NCBI GenBank assembly: GCA_017452525.1
Contig: JAFTMG010000005.1
Location: 1-64,000 of the forward strand
From: Clostridia bacterium
GTDB taxonomy: Bacteria > Bacillota > Clostridia > Oscillospirales > CAG-272
Reading direction: 5' to 3'
Length of the DNA: 64,000 nt
The notes beneath the pieces are model-generated. The model was not told the DNA's origin, ran no database searches, and was given only the letters and a program-made list of their open reading frames with translations. Positions 25,525-34,913 of the stretch are shown piece after piece (positions within the stretch are counted from its first letter, which is position 1; each line of letters starts with the position of its first letter). A program made the position numbers and the translations under genes.

Positions 25525-27591
25525 ATGAAGGGAACAACGGATCAAAAACAAGTTCGTTCGGAACGTGGTTCCGCCTGTGATTGCCACGGGCATCACGGTG
25601 AGGAAAAGCATTGCGGATGCCACGGGCATCACGACGAGGAAAAGCACTGCGGATGCCACGGGCATCACGACGAGGAAAAGCATTGCGGATGTCATGGACA
25701 TCACGATGAGCATGAGGGCGGATGTTGCTGTTGCGAAGAGGGGATCGAGCGCCTTGGCAAGCGGGAAATCTTCCTATATATAATAGGCGCTCTCGTGATG
25801 GCTGTTGCCTTCCTGCCGCCGATTCCTGCGATTGTCCGATGGATATGTGCGGCGGCGGTCTATCTGACCTTTGGCGTGACCGTTTGGAAAGAAATGGTCG
25901 AGGGCTTTTGCCAAAAAAAGATCTTTACAGAGTTTACGCTGATGTGTACCGCCAGCATCGGTGCGGTGATCCTGGGGGAATATGCCGACGCGGCGGCGGT
26001 CATGTATCTGTACTCATTGGGGGAGACGATCTCCGGTCTGGCAAGCGGAAAAGCAAGACGGAATATTGCCGGTCTGATCGAGGTCGTCCCGGAACAGGTG
26101 ACCGTGCTGAAGCATGGGGAACCGCGCGTGTGCAGGTCCGAAGACGTGGAGATCGGTCAGGTGATCCTGATCCGATCCGGCGAGCGGATTCCCCTTGACG
26201 GTACGGTGCTTCGCGGCGAGGGCATGGCGGACACCTCGTCAATTACGGGTGAACAGCTTCCCGTGGAGTTGACCGAGCATTCTGAATGCCTTTCCGGTTC
26301 CTTGCTGATCTCGGGCTCTGTTGAGGTGGAGGTCACTCGGAATTACGATCATTCGGTAGCAAACCGAATGAAGGAGGCAGTGGAAGAGGCTTCACGTCGA
26401 AAGGCGGTAACGGAGAAAAAGATCGCGCGAGTCGCATCGGTGATCACACCGGCGGCGTTCGTGATCGCTCTGCTGATCTTTGCGATCGGTGCGATCCTCA
26501 CAGGAAATGTGTCGGAATGGTTCCGCAGGGGCTTGACTATTCTCGTTTGCTCCTGTCCTTGCTCTCTGATCCTTTCGATCCCGCTGACCTATTTCGCGGG
26601 GATCGGCTTCGCGGCAAGGCGTGGTGTGGTACTGCGCGGCGGTGAGGTTATCGACAATCTGGCTCACATGGAAACGCTGTTGCTTGACAAGACGGGAACG
26701 CTGACGGAGATCGCTCTGCGTTATGACGGACTTGTGCTTCCCCAAAACGGAACGCTGGCCGAAGAGCAGGTACACGCGCTGGCATATCCGACGCTGATGC
26801 ACAGTCCGCATGTGGCGGCGCAGACCTATTGCGAGGCACTGCGAGGCATGAGATCTGACCGAGAGCTCTCCGGCGTGGAAAATTTGCCGGGACGAGGAAT
26901 ACGTGCATATATAGAAGGAAGAAAAGTTCTGTGTGGCAATGCGCGATTGCTGGCGGAGGAGGGGATCACGGTTCCCTCTGTGACGGAGACAGCGATCTAT
27001 CTTGCGTGGGATGGCTCGTACCTCGGCGCGCTGACTTTTTCCTCTCATGTGAAGAGTGGAGCTAAGGAATCAATTGCCGAGCTGCAGCGCCTGGGCGTGA
27101 CCCGAACGGCGATCCTGAGCGGTGACACGGTGACGGCGGTGCGGGAAGTGGCGGAAGCGGTTGGTATCACCGAGATATACGCCGAGCGGATGCCCGCCGA
27201 GAAGCTGGAACTGCTGGAGCGGATCTACCGTGAACAAAAGAAAAAGAGTCGCGGTACAGTCGCTTTCTGCGGCGACGGCTTGAACGATTCTGCCGCCATT
27301 GCGGCAAGCGATATCGGTATCGCTATGGGCAGCGGCGGCTCGGCGGTAACGGTGGAGGCGGCGGACGCGATCCTGATGTATGATTCGCTCGCCCGTCTTC
27401 CCGAGGCGGTCAGATCGGCACGGAAAACGGTTCGCATCGCCAATCAGAATATTGTGATCTCGCTTGGAATGAAAATCGTTGTTGCACTTCTTTGCGTTTT
27501 GGTCCTGCCGTCGATGGAATTGGCACTGGTTGCCGACGTCGGGGCGGCTGTGATCACCGTTTTGAATGCGATGAGGGCGGGGAATCGCTGA
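25525..27591 (+). CDS. P1B-type heavy-metal ATPase (Zn/Cd/Pb-type) with a His/Cys repeat tail
   Basis: A 688-residue metal-exporting ATPase. The N-terminus lacks a GMTCxxC domain and instead has four 11-12-residue repeats rich in Cys, His, Asp and Glu (residues 20-66), ending GGCCCC. The core has TGEQLP, the metal site CSCPCSL in the sixth span, DKTGTLTE (phosphorylated Asp), GDGLNDSAA, and in the last spans a lysine (GMKIVVA) and aspartate (ADVGAA) typical of ZntA/CadA pumps. The usual SxHPLA motif reads SPHVAA, with H and P reversed. It is operonic with the zinc sensor and its likely substrate is zinc or cadmium. Confidence 0.92.
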   Translation: MKGTTDQKQVRSERGSACDCHGHHGEEKHCGCHGHHDEEKHCGCHGHHDEEKHCGCHGHHDEHEGGCCCCEEGIERLGKREIFLYIIGALVMAVAFLPPIPAIVRWICAAAVYLTFGVTVWKEMVEGFCQKKIFTEFTLMCTASIGAVILGEYADAAAVMYLYSLGETISGLASGKARRNIAGLIEVVPEQVTVLKHGEPRVCRSEDVEIGQVILIRSGERIPLDGTVLRGEGMADTSSITGEQLPVELTEHSECLSGSLLISGSVEVEVTRNYDHSVANRMKEAVEEASRRKAVTEKKIARVASVITPAAFVIALLIFAIGAILTGNVSEWFRRGLTILVCSCPCSLILSIPLTYFAGIGFAARRGVVLRGGEVIDNLAHMETLLLDKTGTLTEIALRYDGLVLPQNGTLAEEQVHALAYPTLMHSPHVAAQTYCEALRGMRSDRELSGVENLPGRGIRAYIEGRKVLCGNARLLAEEGITVPSVTETAIYLAWDGSYLGALTFSSHVKSGAKESIAELQRLGVTRTAILSGDTVTAVREVAEAVGITEIYAERMPAEKLELLERIYREQKKKSRGTVAFCGDGLNDSAAIAASDIGIAMGSGGSAVTVEAADAILMYDSLARLPEAVRSARKTVRIANQNIVISLGMKIVVALLCVLVLPSMELALVADVGAAVITVLNAMRAGNR
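25582..25722 (+). repeat. Four 36-bp tandem repeats inside the metal ATPase gene
   Basis: Copies start at 25582, 25618, 25654 and 25690; the first three are 36 bp and nearly identical, the fourth is diverged and 33 bp. Each encodes CHGHHDEEKHCG or a variant. The near identity at DNA level suggests recent expansion. Confidence 0.92.
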
Positions 27592-27675
27592 AAACATCGT
27601 TTTGGAGTGGGAAAATCGTATCTTCCTTTGAAATAAACGGGCAAATTGAACAAAAATAACAGAAAAAATATGTGG

Positions 27676-27725
27676 ACCGTCCTGCCGATACCTCAAAAAA
27701 AGGTGTAAAGCAGGGCGGTTTGCTT
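27676..27725 (+). terminator. Terminator after the metal ATPase
   Basis: A 10-bp stem ACCGTCCTGC/GCAGGGCGGT (27676-27685 with 27710-27719, one T-G pair) followed by a T-rich stretch. It separates the pump from the ribosomal operon. Confidence 0.6.
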
Positions 27726-27843
27726 GGCTTTTGAGACGCTTTTTTGTGTTATTTGCTCCGATTTTGTGCTATATGCACAATGTACGACTGAAATATTTTC
27801 TCTATTTCTACAAATTCGAGAGTAAAAAATATTCGGAAAACTA

Positions 27844-27872
27844 TTGCAATTTTGTAAATGATGTGATAGAAT
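27844..27872 (+). promoter_or_regulatory. Promoter of the S10-spc-alpha ribosomal operon
   Basis: TTGCAA (27844-27849), a 17-bp spacer and TAGAAT (27867-27872), about 315 nt ahead of rpsJ. Confidence 0.75.
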
Positions 27873-27879
27873 ATATAGG

Positions 27880-28186
27880 CTTGATGTGCGAAGATGCGAG
27901 AGGTTGCCGCAGAGATGCGGGTAATTTTCGCGGAGTATGTCCGAAAATCGGGCGGAAATCGGTGCTTTACCGATGGGCGCGCCGTAGGTCCTCGATCCGG
28001 AATCGGTCTGGTGTGATATGCTGACACACAGATGTTTTCCGGTTTTTGTAAGGGGAGCGGCGAAACACCCGGAACCGTGTAAAGCTTCGAACTCCAAAAA
28101 ATGCAAGCTCGGTACGAAAGAGTTCTTCCGGCATTAAAGAACTCCTGATACACCGACAAGCAAATTTTTCAAGGAGGCAAAAGCAA
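27880..28186 (+). ncRNA. Long structured leader of the S10 operon
   Basis: About 305 nt of untranslated leader between promoter and rpsJ. Among its hairpins GAGTTCTT (28120-28127) pairs perfectly with AAGAACTC (28137-28144), just ahead of the AAGGAGG. No open reading frame is supported. Its length and structure suggest feedback control by a ribosomal protein (L4 or another); I cannot assign it to a named family with certainty. Confidence 0.6.
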
Positions 28187-28498
28187 GTGGCAGTCAAGGA
28201 AAAAATCAGAGTCAGACTCAAGAGCTACGATCACACCCTGATCGATACCGCAGCAGAGAAGATCGTTGACGTGGCAAAGAGAAACGGCGCAACCGTTTCC
28301 GGTCCCATTCCGCTCCCTACGGAGAAGGAAATCGTAACCATCCTTCGTGCAGTTCACAAGTACAAGGATAGCCGCGAGCAGTTCGAGCTGCGTACGCACA
28401 AGAGACTGATCGACATTATCAAGCCGTCTCAGAAGACCGTAGACGCATTGATGAATGTTGAACTTCCCGCCGGCGTAGAGATCGAAGTTAAGCTTTGA
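28187..28498 (+). CDS. rpsJ: 30S ribosomal protein S10
   Basis: 103 residues beginning [20 protein letters not shown]; the family block [15 protein letters not shown] follows. Part of the 30S head and, in many bacteria, the NusE antitermination factor. It starts with GTG at 28187 after AAGGAGG. First gene of the long ribosomal operon, behind a leader of about 310 nt, with 122 nt of structured spacer before rplC. Confidence 0.98.
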   Translation: MAVKEKIRVRLKSYDHTLIDTAAEKIVDVAKRNGATVSGPIPLPTEKEIVTILRAVHKYKDSREQFELRTHKRLIDIIKPSQKTVDALMNVELPAGVEIEVKL

Positions 28499-28555
28499 TG
28501 CGCGCCAAACACACCAAAACAAAATGCCGCAATGATGCGGCGGCTTGTTGATCAT

Positions 28556-28595
28556 GTTGACGTTCCTGCAGAACTGAGGAAATCCAAGCGTCAAC
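28556..28595 (+). promoter_or_regulatory. Hairpin in the rpsJ-rplC spacer
   Basis: GTTGACG (28556-28562) pairs with CGTCAAC (28589-28595) in the 122-nt gap. The loop is about 26 nt and no T run follows, so it is not a terminator; a regulatory or processing site is possible. Confidence 0.45.
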
Positions 28596-28620
28596 CAATA
28601 ATCTTCAGGAGGAAACAAAA

Positions 28621-29250
28621 ATGAAAAAGGGTATTATCGGCAGAAAAGTCGGTATGACTCAGATCTTCGACGAGATCGGTAATGTCATCCCGGTGACGGT
28701 AATCGAAGCAGGTCCCTGTGTTGTTGCACAGAAGAAGACCAGCGAAAACGACGGTTATGATGCAATCCAGCTCGGCTTCATGGAAGTCAAGGAGAAGCAC
28801 ATGACCAAGGCTGAAAAAGGCCATTTTGAAAAGGCAGGCGTTGCTGCCAAGAAGCACCTCAAGGAGTTCCGCCTTGACGATTGCTCCGCTTACAACGTTG
28901 GTGATGTCGTAACCGCCGATACCTTCGCCGCAGGCGACAAGGTCGACGTAACAGGTATGACAAAGGGCCGCGGATACACCGGTGCGATCAAGAGATGGAA
29001 TCTGCACAAGCTGCAGGCAACCCACGGCGTTGGTCCTATCCATCGTCAGTCCGGTTCCATGGGTGTTATCGACCCCGCCAGAATCTTCAAGAACAAGAAG
29101 ATGGCAGGTCAGTACGGTAACGAGCAGGTTACTGTACAGAATCTGAATGTTGTTAAGATCGACGCAGAGAAGAACCTCATCGCTGTTAAGGGTGCCATTC
29201 CCGGTGCCAAGGGCGGTATCGTCTTCATCCGCGATTCGGTTAAAGCATAA
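28621..29250 (+). CDS. rplC: 50S ribosomal protein L3
   Basis: 209 residues, beginning with the family-typical [18 protein letters not shown]. The central [16 protein letters not shown] segment contains the loop that reaches the peptidyl transferase centre. One of the first proteins in 50S assembly. CAGGAGG precedes the ATG. Followed 18 nt later by rplD. Confidence 0.98.
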   Translation: MKKGIIGRKVGMTQIFDEIGNVIPVTVIEAGPCVVAQKKTSENDGYDAIQLGFMEVKEKHMTKAEKGHFEKAGVAAKKHLKEFRLDDCSAYNVGDVVTADTFAAGDKVDVTGMTKGRGYTGAIKRWNLHKLQATHGVGPIHRQSGSMGVIDPARIFKNKKMAGQYGNEQVTVQNLNVVKIDAEKNLIAVKGAIPGAKGGIVFIRDSVKA

Positions 29251-29268
29251 GCGGAAGGAGGAATTACA

Positions 29269-29892
29269 ATGCCAAACGTAAAAGTTGTTGACATGGCCGG
29301 CAAGGAAGTCGGCGAAATCGCTCTGTCCGATGTGATCTTCGGCGCAGATGTAAATGGTGCTGTCCTCCACGCTGCCGTCAGAGCTTATCTGATGAACCAG
29401 AGACAGGGCACACAGTCCACTCTGACCCGCACCGAGGTTTCCGGTGGCGGTAAGAAGCCCTGGAGACAGAAGGGTACCGGTCGCGCTCGTCAGGGCTCTA
29501 CCCGTGCTCCCCAGTGGTATCACGGTGGTGTTGCTCTCGGCCCTAAGCCCAGAGATTACCGCCTCGACATGAACAAGAAGACCAAGAGAGTTGCTCTGTA
29601 CAGCGCACTTTCCGCTAAGGTCGCTGCCGGTGATCTCATCGTTGTTGATCAGATCAAGGCAGAGGGTTACAAGACCCGCGTTATGGTCAACATGCTGAAT
29701 GCTATCGGCGCTGACAGAAAGGCACTGATCGTTCTTCCCGAGGTCAATGCTCAGATCGTTAAGAGCTGCGCAAACATCCAGGGCGTTAAGACCACCCTTT
29801 ACAACACCATCAATGTCTATGACATTCTGAATGCCGGCAAGGTCGTCCTTGATAAGGCTGCTGTTACTATGCTTGAGGAGGTATACGCATAA
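29269..29892 (+). CDS. rplD: 50S ribosomal protein L4
   Basis: 207 residues. The extended loop GGGKKPWRQKGTGRARQGS (about 61-79) lines the nascent-chain tunnel. In Proteobacteria L4 represses the S10 operon, so it is one candidate ligand for the leader upstream of rpsJ. The stop overlaps the rplW start by one base (TAATG). Confidence 0.98.
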   Translation: MPNVKVVDMAGKEVGEIALSDVIFGADVNGAVLHAAVRAYLMNQRQGTQSTLTRTEVSGGGKKPWRQKGTGRARQGSTRAPQWYHGGVALGPKPRDYRLDMNKKTKRVALYSALSAKVAAGDLIVVDQIKAEGYKTRVMVNMLNAIGADRKALIVLPEVNAQIVKSCANIQGVKTTLYNTINVYDILNAGKVVLDKAAVTMLEEVYA

Positions 29893-30185
29893 TGAAGTCG
29901 ATTGAAGAAATCATCATTAAGCCTGTCATCACGGAAGCAAGCATGGACAGAATGGCAAACAAGACCTACACTTTCAAGGTCGCTAAGGATGCCACCAAGC
30001 CCGAGATCGCAGAGGCTGTTGAAAAGATGTTCGGTGTTGAGGTTGCGTGTGTGCGTACCATCAACATGAAGAAGAAACCGAAGAGAGTCCGCTACCAGAT
30101 CGGCTATACTTCGGAGTGGAAGAAAGCCATCGTTACGCTGAAGGCTGATTCCAAGACCATCGCATTCTTTGATGGTTTGAACTAA
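29892..30185 (+). CDS. rplW: 50S ribosomal protein L23
   Basis: 97 residues; binds 23S domain III at the tunnel exit and docks trigger factor and SRP. The [15 protein letters not shown] and [24 protein letters not shown] segments are typical. Translationally coupled to rplD through the TAATG overlap. Confidence 0.98.
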   Translation: MKSIEEIIIKPVITEASMDRMANKTYTFKVAKDATKPEIAEAVEKMFGVEVACVRTINMKKKPKRVRYQIGYTSEWKKAIVTLKADSKTIAFFDGLN

Positions 30186-30204
30186 TAGTAGGAGGAAGAG
30201 AAGA

Positions 30205-31038
30205 ATGCCTACGATTAAGTATAAGCCCACAACTCCCTCGAGAAGAAATATGACGGCTCCCACCTTTGAGGAGATCACCAAGTTCACCCCCGAAAAGAGC
30301 CTGATCGAGGTTAAGAAAAAGCACTCCGGCCGTAACAGCTACGGCAAGATCACTGTTCGCCACAGAGGCGGCGGTAACAAGGTCAAGTACAGAATCATCG
30401 ACTTCAAGCGTCAGAATGAGTCTCCCGCTACCGTAATCGGCATCGAGTACGACCCCAACCGCTCCGCTTACATCGCTCTGCTTCAGAACGAAGAGGGCGA
30501 CAAGTCCTACATTCTGGCTCCTGTCGGTCTGAAGGACGGCGACAAGGTTTACTCCGGCGCAGATGCAGATATCAAGCCCGGTAACACCCTTCCGATCGCT
30601 AACATCCCCGTGGGTACCATGATCCACAACATCGAGATCTACCCCGGTAAGGGCGGTCAGCTGGTTCGCTCCGCAGGCTCCGCTGCACAGCTGATCTCCA
30701 AGGAAGAGAACGGTATGGCTCAGGTCAGACTTCCTTCCGGCGAGGTTCGCTTCATCCGTCTGGACTGCAAGGCAACCATTGGTCAGGTCGGCAACCTTGA
30801 GCATGAGAATGTCAAGGTCGGTAAGGCAGGTAAGACCAGACATAAGGGCATCCGTCCTACTGTCCGCGGTTCTGTCATGAACCCCTGCTATCACCCCCAC
30901 GGTGGTGGTGAGGGCCGCAGCCCGATCGGTCATCCCGGCCCGCTTACTCCTTGGGGCAAGCCTGCTCTGGGTTATAAGACCAGAAACAAGAAAGCTAAGA
31001 CTGACAAGTTCATTGTCAAGCGCAGAAACGCTAAATAA
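30205..31038 (+). CDS. rplB: 50S ribosomal protein L2
   Basis: 277 residues, the standard length. Needed for subunit joining and peptidyl transferase activity; the conserved [24 protein letters not shown] segment near residues 235-255 includes the key histidine. AGGAGG precedes the ATG. Confidence 0.99.
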   Translation: MPTIKYKPTTPSRRNMTAPTFEEITKFTPEKSLIEVKKKHSGRNSYGKITVRHRGGGNKVKYRIIDFKRQNESPATVIGIEYDPNRSAYIALLQNEEGDKSYILAPVGLKDGDKVYSGADADIKPGNTLPIANIPVGTMIHNIEIYPGKGGQLVRSAGSAAQLISKEENGMAQVRLPSGEVRFIRLDCKATIGQVGNLEHENVKVGKAGKTRHKGIRPTVRGSVMNPCYHPHGGGEGRSPIGHPGPLTPWGKPALGYKTRNKKAKTDKFIVKRRNAK

Positions 31039-31052
31039 GGAGGGAAAAGGAT

Positions 31053-31334
31053 ATGAGCAGAAGTTTGAAAAAGGCTCCTTATGTAGAGGAAAAGCTGTTC
31101 AACCGTGTTGTTGAAATGAACAACAAGGGTGAGAAGAAGGTTCTGAAGACTTGGTCCCGTTCTTCTACCATTTTCCCGGAGTTTGTCGGTCATACCATTG
31201 CTGTTCATGACGGCAGAAAGCACGTTCCGGTGTATGTTGTAGAAGATATGGTCGGTCACAAGCTCGGTGAGTTTGCACCTACCAGAACGTTCAAGGGCCA
31301 CGCAGGCTCCAAGACATCCAACAACGGTAAATAA
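31053..31334 (+). CDS. rpsS: 30S ribosomal protein S19
   Basis: 93 residues, [15 protein letters not shown] start, then [17 protein letters not shown] and [16 protein letters not shown], all family signatures. Pairs with S13 in the 30S head. It follows rplB by 14 nt. Confidence 0.98.
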   Translation: MSRSLKKAPYVEEKLFNRVVEMNNKGEKKVLKTWSRSSTIFPEFVGHTIAVHDGRKHVPVYVVEDMVGHKLGEFAPTRTFKGHAGSKTSNNGK

Positions 31335-31365
31335 TTCGCAAATTTGATAGAGAGGAAAATTCGAA

Positions 31366-31701
31366 ATGGAAGCAAAAGCTCATCTCAAATATGCAAGAAT
31401 TTCCCCGCGCAAGGTTAAGATCGTGCTCGATCTGATCAGAGGCAAGGATGCCGGTGTTGCGATGGCGATCCTCAAGAACACCCCCAAGAGCGCATCTGAG
31501 TACCTGGTAAAACTGCTGGGAAGTGCAATTGCAAACGCAGAAAACAATTTCCACATGGATCCCTCTAAGCTCTACGTCTCCGAGTGCTTCGTATGCCCCG
31601 GCCCGACTCTGAAGAGAATCATGCCGAGAGCAAAGGGTAGCGCAGACAGAATTCTTAAGAGAACATCCCATGTTACCATTGTAGTTAAAGAACGAGTCTA
31701 A
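31366..31701 (+). CDS. rplV: 50S ribosomal protein L22
   Basis: 111 residues. The [18 protein letters not shown] start and the hairpin near [17 protein letters not shown], which lines the exit tunnel, are typical. Preceded by a moderate AGAGAGGA ribosome-binding site. Confidence 0.98.
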   Translation: MEAKAHLKYARISPRKVKIVLDLIRGKDAGVAMAILKNTPKSASEYLVKLLGSAIANAENNFHMDPSKLYVSECFVCPGPTLKRIMPRAKGSADRILKRTSHVTIVVKERV

Positions 31702-31721
31702 GAGAAGGAGGTTAAGCTTAA

Positions 31722-32498
31722 ATGGGTCAGAAAGTGAATCCCCACGGTTTTCGCGTGGGCGTAATCAAGAACTGGGATTCCAGATGGTTTGTCAAAGATG
31801 AAGTATTCGGCGACACCCTGGTTTCCGACTACAAGATCAGAAAGTATCTGAAGAACGAGCTTCAGGCTGCAGGCGTTCCGAAGATCGAGATCGAGCGCGA
31901 CTCTCACAGAGTCAGAGTGTTCATTCACTGCGCTAAGCCCGGCATGGTAATCGGCCGCGGCGGTGTCGAGATCGAGAAGTACAAGACTGCTCTGGAGAAG
32001 ATGGTAGGTATGCCCGTTGCTCTCAACGTTGTTGAGATCAGACAGCCCGACCTCAGCGCTCAGCTGGTTGCTGAAAATATCGCATCTCAGCTGGAAAGAC
32101 GCGTTATGTTCCGCCGTGCCATGAAGATGGCAATCCGTAACACCATGAGACTTGGTGCTAAGGGTATCAAGATCAGCTGCTCCGGCCGTCTGGGCGGTGC
32201 AGAAATCGCAAGAGTCGAGCACTACCATGAGGGTACCATTCCGCTGCAGACTCTGCGCGCAGATATCGACTACGGCTTCTGGGAGGCTAACACCACCTAC
32301 GGTAAGATCGGTATCAAGGTTTGGATCTACAAGGGCGAGATCCTGAACGAAGTCAACCGTACCTCTACTGTTGCTCCCAAGGAAAACAACAACTTCCGCA
32401 GAGATCGCAGAGATAACAACCGCGGTGACCGCAGAAACAACAACTATCACGGTGCGCGTAACAACGACAGAGCACCCAGAGAAGGGGGCAGAAAGTAA
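31722..32498 (+). CDS. rpsC: 30S ribosomal protein S3 with an extended tail
   Basis: 258 residues: N-terminal domain, KH-2 domain with [13 protein letters not shown] (GxxG, about 72-84), and C-terminal domain. It ends with about 40 extra residues rich in Asn, Arg, Asp and Gly (about 218-258) beyond the usual end near residue 215-220. Part of the mRNA entry channel with helicase activity. Its stop overlaps the rplP start by one base. Confidence 0.98.
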   Translation: MGQKVNPHGFRVGVIKNWDSRWFVKDEVFGDTLVSDYKIRKYLKNELQAAGVPKIEIERDSHRVRVFIHCAKPGMVIGRGGVEIEKYKTALEKMVGMPVALNVVEIRQPDLSAQLVAENIASQLERRVMFRRAMKMAIRNTMRLGAKGIKISCSGRLGGAEIARVEHYHEGTIPLQTLRADIDYGFWEANTTYGKIGIKVWIYKGEILNEVNRTSTVAPKENNNFRRDRRDNNRGDRRNNNYHGARNNDRAPREGGRK

Positions 32499-32917
32499 TG
32501 TTAATGCCGAAGAGAGTTAAGTTCCGCCGTGTTCATCGTGGCAGACTTACCGGTAAAGCAAGCCGTGGCAACACCCTGTCCAACGGTATCTATGGTCTGG
32601 TAGCGACCGAGCCTGCTTGGATCACCTCCAATCAGATCGAGGCTGCCCGTATCGCAATGACCCGTTACACCAAGCGTGGCGGTCAGGTATGGATCAAGAT
32701 TTTCCCCGACAAGCCGATCACTGAGAAGCCTGCCGAGACTCGAATGGGTTCCGGTAAGGGTTCGCCTGAGTACTGGGTAGCAGTCGTTAAGCCGGGCAGA
32801 ATCATGTTCGAGATGGACGGCGTATCCGAAGAGGTAGCAAGAGAGGCTATGCGTCTGGCAAGCCACAAGCTGCCGATCAAGTGCAAGTTCATCATGAAGG
32901 AAAATGAGGAGGTATAA
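32498..32917 (+). CDS. rplP: 50S ribosomal protein L16
   Basis: 139 residues, [17 protein letters not shown] start; [23 protein letters not shown] and the [19 protein letters not shown] loop are typical. Binds near the A-site tRNA. Coupled to rpsC by TAATG and followed 3 nt later by rpmC. Confidence 0.98.
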   Translation: MLMPKRVKFRRVHRGRLTGKASRGNTLSNGIYGLVATEPAWITSNQIEAARIAMTRYTKRGGQVWIKIFPDKPITEKPAETRMGSGKGSPEYWVAVVKPGRIMFEMDGVSEEVAREAMRLASHKLPIKCKFIMKENEEV

Positions 32918-32920
32918 GCA

Positions 32921-33109
32921 GTGAAAGCAAAAGATATCAGAGAGATGACTGCTGAAGAGCTGAACGCAAAGCTCAAGGAGCTGAAGAGCGAGCTGTTCAA
33001 CCTCCGTTTCCAGCATGCGATCAATCAGCTTGACAACCCGCACAAAATTGCGGACGTAAAGAAGGACATCGCTCGTGTGATGACCGTTCTTTGCGAGAAG
33101 AACGCATAA
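32921..33109 (+). CDS. rpmC: 50S ribosomal protein L29
   Basis: 62 residues, two-helix protein near the tunnel exit: [18 protein letters not shown] and [17 protein letters not shown] are characteristic. Starts with GTG at 32921, with GAGGAGG from the rplP end. Confidence 0.97.
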   Translation: MKAKDIREMTAEELNAKLKELKSELFNLRFQHAINQLDNPHKIADVKKDIARVMTVLCEKNA

Positions 33110-33121
33110 GGAGGTATCGTC

Positions 33122-33382
33122 ATGACTGAAGAAAGAGCACTCAGAAAAACTCGCGTTGGCGAGGTCATCAGCAACAAGATGGATAAGACCGTTGTGGTTG
33201 CGATCCGCGACAACGTAAAGCACCCCGTATACAGCAAGATCATCAAGCGCACCCTGAAGGTCCACGCTCACGATGAGGAAAATGCTTGCGGCATCGGCGA
33301 CAAGGTTGAGATCATGGAAACCAGACCGCTGTCCAAGACCAAGAGATGGCGCGTCGTTACCATCATTGAGAAGGCTAAATAA
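33122..33382 (+). CDS. rpsQ: 30S ribosomal protein S17
   Basis: 86 residues, OB-fold primary 16S binder. [19 protein letters not shown] and [21 protein letters not shown] are family motifs. AGGAGG at the rpmC stop serves the ATG. Confidence 0.98.
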   Translation: MTEERALRKTRVGEVISNKMDKTVVVAIRDNVKHPVYSKIIKRTLKVHAHDEENACGIGDKVEIMETRPLSKTKRWRVVTIIEKAK

Positions 33383-33448
33383 TTAGTCGGTAATCACGAT
33401 TTATAGTAGATACGTCGAATATCGTATTGAAATCAGGAGGAAGACAAA

Positions 33449-33817
33449 GTGATTCAGCAACAGACAATTTTGAAGGTTGCCGATAACACCGGTGCTAAGG
33501 AGATCATGTGCATCCGCGTTCTGGGCGGTACTGCTCGCAGATATGCCGGCATCGGAGACGTCATCGTAGCTTGCGTTAAGAAAGCTGCTCCCGGTGGCGT
33601 TGTGAAAAAGGGTCAGGTCGTCAAGGCAGTTGTTGTAAGAAGCGTTCACGGCATCAAGCGTGCAGACGGTTCCTACATCAAGTTTGACGAGAACTCTGCG
33701 GTAATCATTAAGGAAGATAAGAACCCCACCGGTACCCGTATCTTTGGGCCTGTGGCAAGAGAGCTCCGCGAGAAGGATTATCTGAAGATCCTCTCTCTGG
33801 CTCCCGAAGTTCTGTAA
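33449..33817 (+). CDS. rplN: 50S ribosomal protein L14
   Basis: 122 residues, the fixed length of the family. [19 protein letters not shown] and [26 protein letters not shown] are diagnostic. Starts with GTG at 33449 after CAGGAGG. Follows a 66-nt gap from rpsQ. Confidence 0.98.
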   Translation: MIQQQTILKVADNTGAKEIMCIRVLGGTARRYAGIGDVIVACVKKAAPGGVVKKGQVVKAVVVRSVHGIKRADGSYIKFDENSAVIIKEDKNPTGTRIFGPVARELREKDYLKILSLAPEVL

Positions 33818-33832
33818 GGAGGTATCGTGAAA

Positions 33833-34150
33833 ATGGCAAACCTGCATATTAAGAAAGACGATACCGTTATCGTTCTCTCCGGTGACGACAAGGGCGTCAA
33901 GGGCAAGGTCCTTGAGGTTTCCCCCAAGGAGGGCAAGGTCATCGTTGAGGGTGTGAACAAGGTTCACAAGCATGTTAAGCCCCGCAGACAGGGTGAGACC
34001 GGCGGTATCGTTGATACCGAAGGCGCTATCTACGCCTGCAAGGTCGCTCACTACTGCTCCAAGTGCGGTAAGGGCGTCAGAGTCAAGACTCAGGTCCTTG
34101 ACAATGGCAAGAAGGTTCGCGTTTGTGCAAAATGCGGACAGGAACTTTGA
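33833..34150 (+). CDS. rplX: 50S ribosomal protein L24
   Basis: 105 residues. N-terminal KOW motif (IKKDDTVIVLSGDDKGVKGKVL), and a C-terminal CSKCGK...CAKCGQ pair that resembles a zinc ribbon, common in Gram-positive L24. AGGAGG at 33817-33822 favours the ATG at 33833 over GTG at 33827, which is too close. Confidence 0.97.
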   Translation: MANLHIKKDDTVIVLSGDDKGVKGKVLEVSPKEGKVIVEGVNKVHKHVKPRRQGETGGIVDTEGAIYACKVAHYCSKCGKGVRVKTQVLDNGKKVRVCAKCGQEL

Positions 34151-34167
34151 TTGGGAGGTAAGGCACA

Positions 34168-34710
34168 ATGGCAGCAAGACTGAAAGAATTCTACACCGCT
34201 GAAGTTGCTCCTGCTCTCATGAAGAAGTATGAGTATCAGAGCGTGATGCAGATCCCCAAGATGAACAAGATCGTCATCAACGTGGGTGCCGGCGACGCTA
34301 AGGAGAACGTTAAGGTCATCGATACCATCATCGAGGAGCTTGGTCTGATCTCCGGTCAGAAGGCAGTTCCCACCTACGCTAAGAAGTCCGTTGCAAACTT
34401 CAAGCTCCGCGAGGGCTCGAAGATCGGTGCAAAGGTTACTCTCCGCGGCGAGAAGATGTACGAGTTCATGGACAGACTGTTCAACTTCGCTCTCCCCCGC
34501 GTTCGTGACTTCAAGGGTATCAATCCCAACGCATTCGATGGTCGCGGAAACTATGCGCTCGGTCTGAAAGAGCAGCTGATTTTCCCCGAGATCGAGTACG
34601 ACAAGGTCGAGAAGATCCGTGGTATGGACATCTGCTTCGTAACCACTGCTACGACCGATGAAGAAGCCAGAGAGCTCCTCAAGCTGATGGGCGCTCCCTT
34701 CGCAGAGTAA
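34168..34710 (+). CDS. rplE: 50S ribosomal protein L5
   Basis: 180 residues, 5S rRNA-binding protein. [37 protein letters not shown] and [22 protein letters not shown] are characteristic. GGGAGG serves the ATG. Confidence 0.99.
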   Translation: MAARLKEFYTAEVAPALMKKYEYQSVMQIPKMNKIVINVGAGDAKENVKVIDTIIEELGLISGQKAVPTYAKKSVANFKLREGSKIGAKVTLRGEKMYEFMDRLFNFALPRVRDFKGINPNAFDGRGNYALGLKEQLIFPEIEYDKVEKIRGMDICFVTTATTDEEARELLKLMGAPFAE

Positions 34711-34727
34711 TTAGGAGGAAGAGAAGA

Positions 34728-34913
34728 ATGGCAAAGAAGTCAATGATTCTGAAGCAGCAGGCAGAGCCTAAGTTCTCCACCCGCCGCTACAACAGATGCA
34801 AGATCTGTGGTCGTCCCCACGCATATCTCCGTAAGTTCGGAATCTGCCGTATTTGCTTCCGTAACCTCGCTTACAAGGGCGAAATTCCGGGCGTAAAGAA
34901 GGCAAGCTGGTAA
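34728..34913 (+). CDS. rpsZ: 30S ribosomal protein S14, zinc form
   Basis: 61 residues, the short zinc-binding (type Z) S14 with CKIC near residue 24 and CRIC near 40. A 190-nt spacer follows, the longest gap inside the ribosomal operon. Confidence 0.97.
   Translation: MAKKSMILKQQAEPKFSTRRYNRCKICGRPHAYLRKFGICRICFRNLAYKGEIPGVKKASW

Noticed and set aside
25582..25722. Tandem repeats as a CRISPR array
   Set aside because: The units are adjacent without spacers and encode an in-frame His/Cys repeat.
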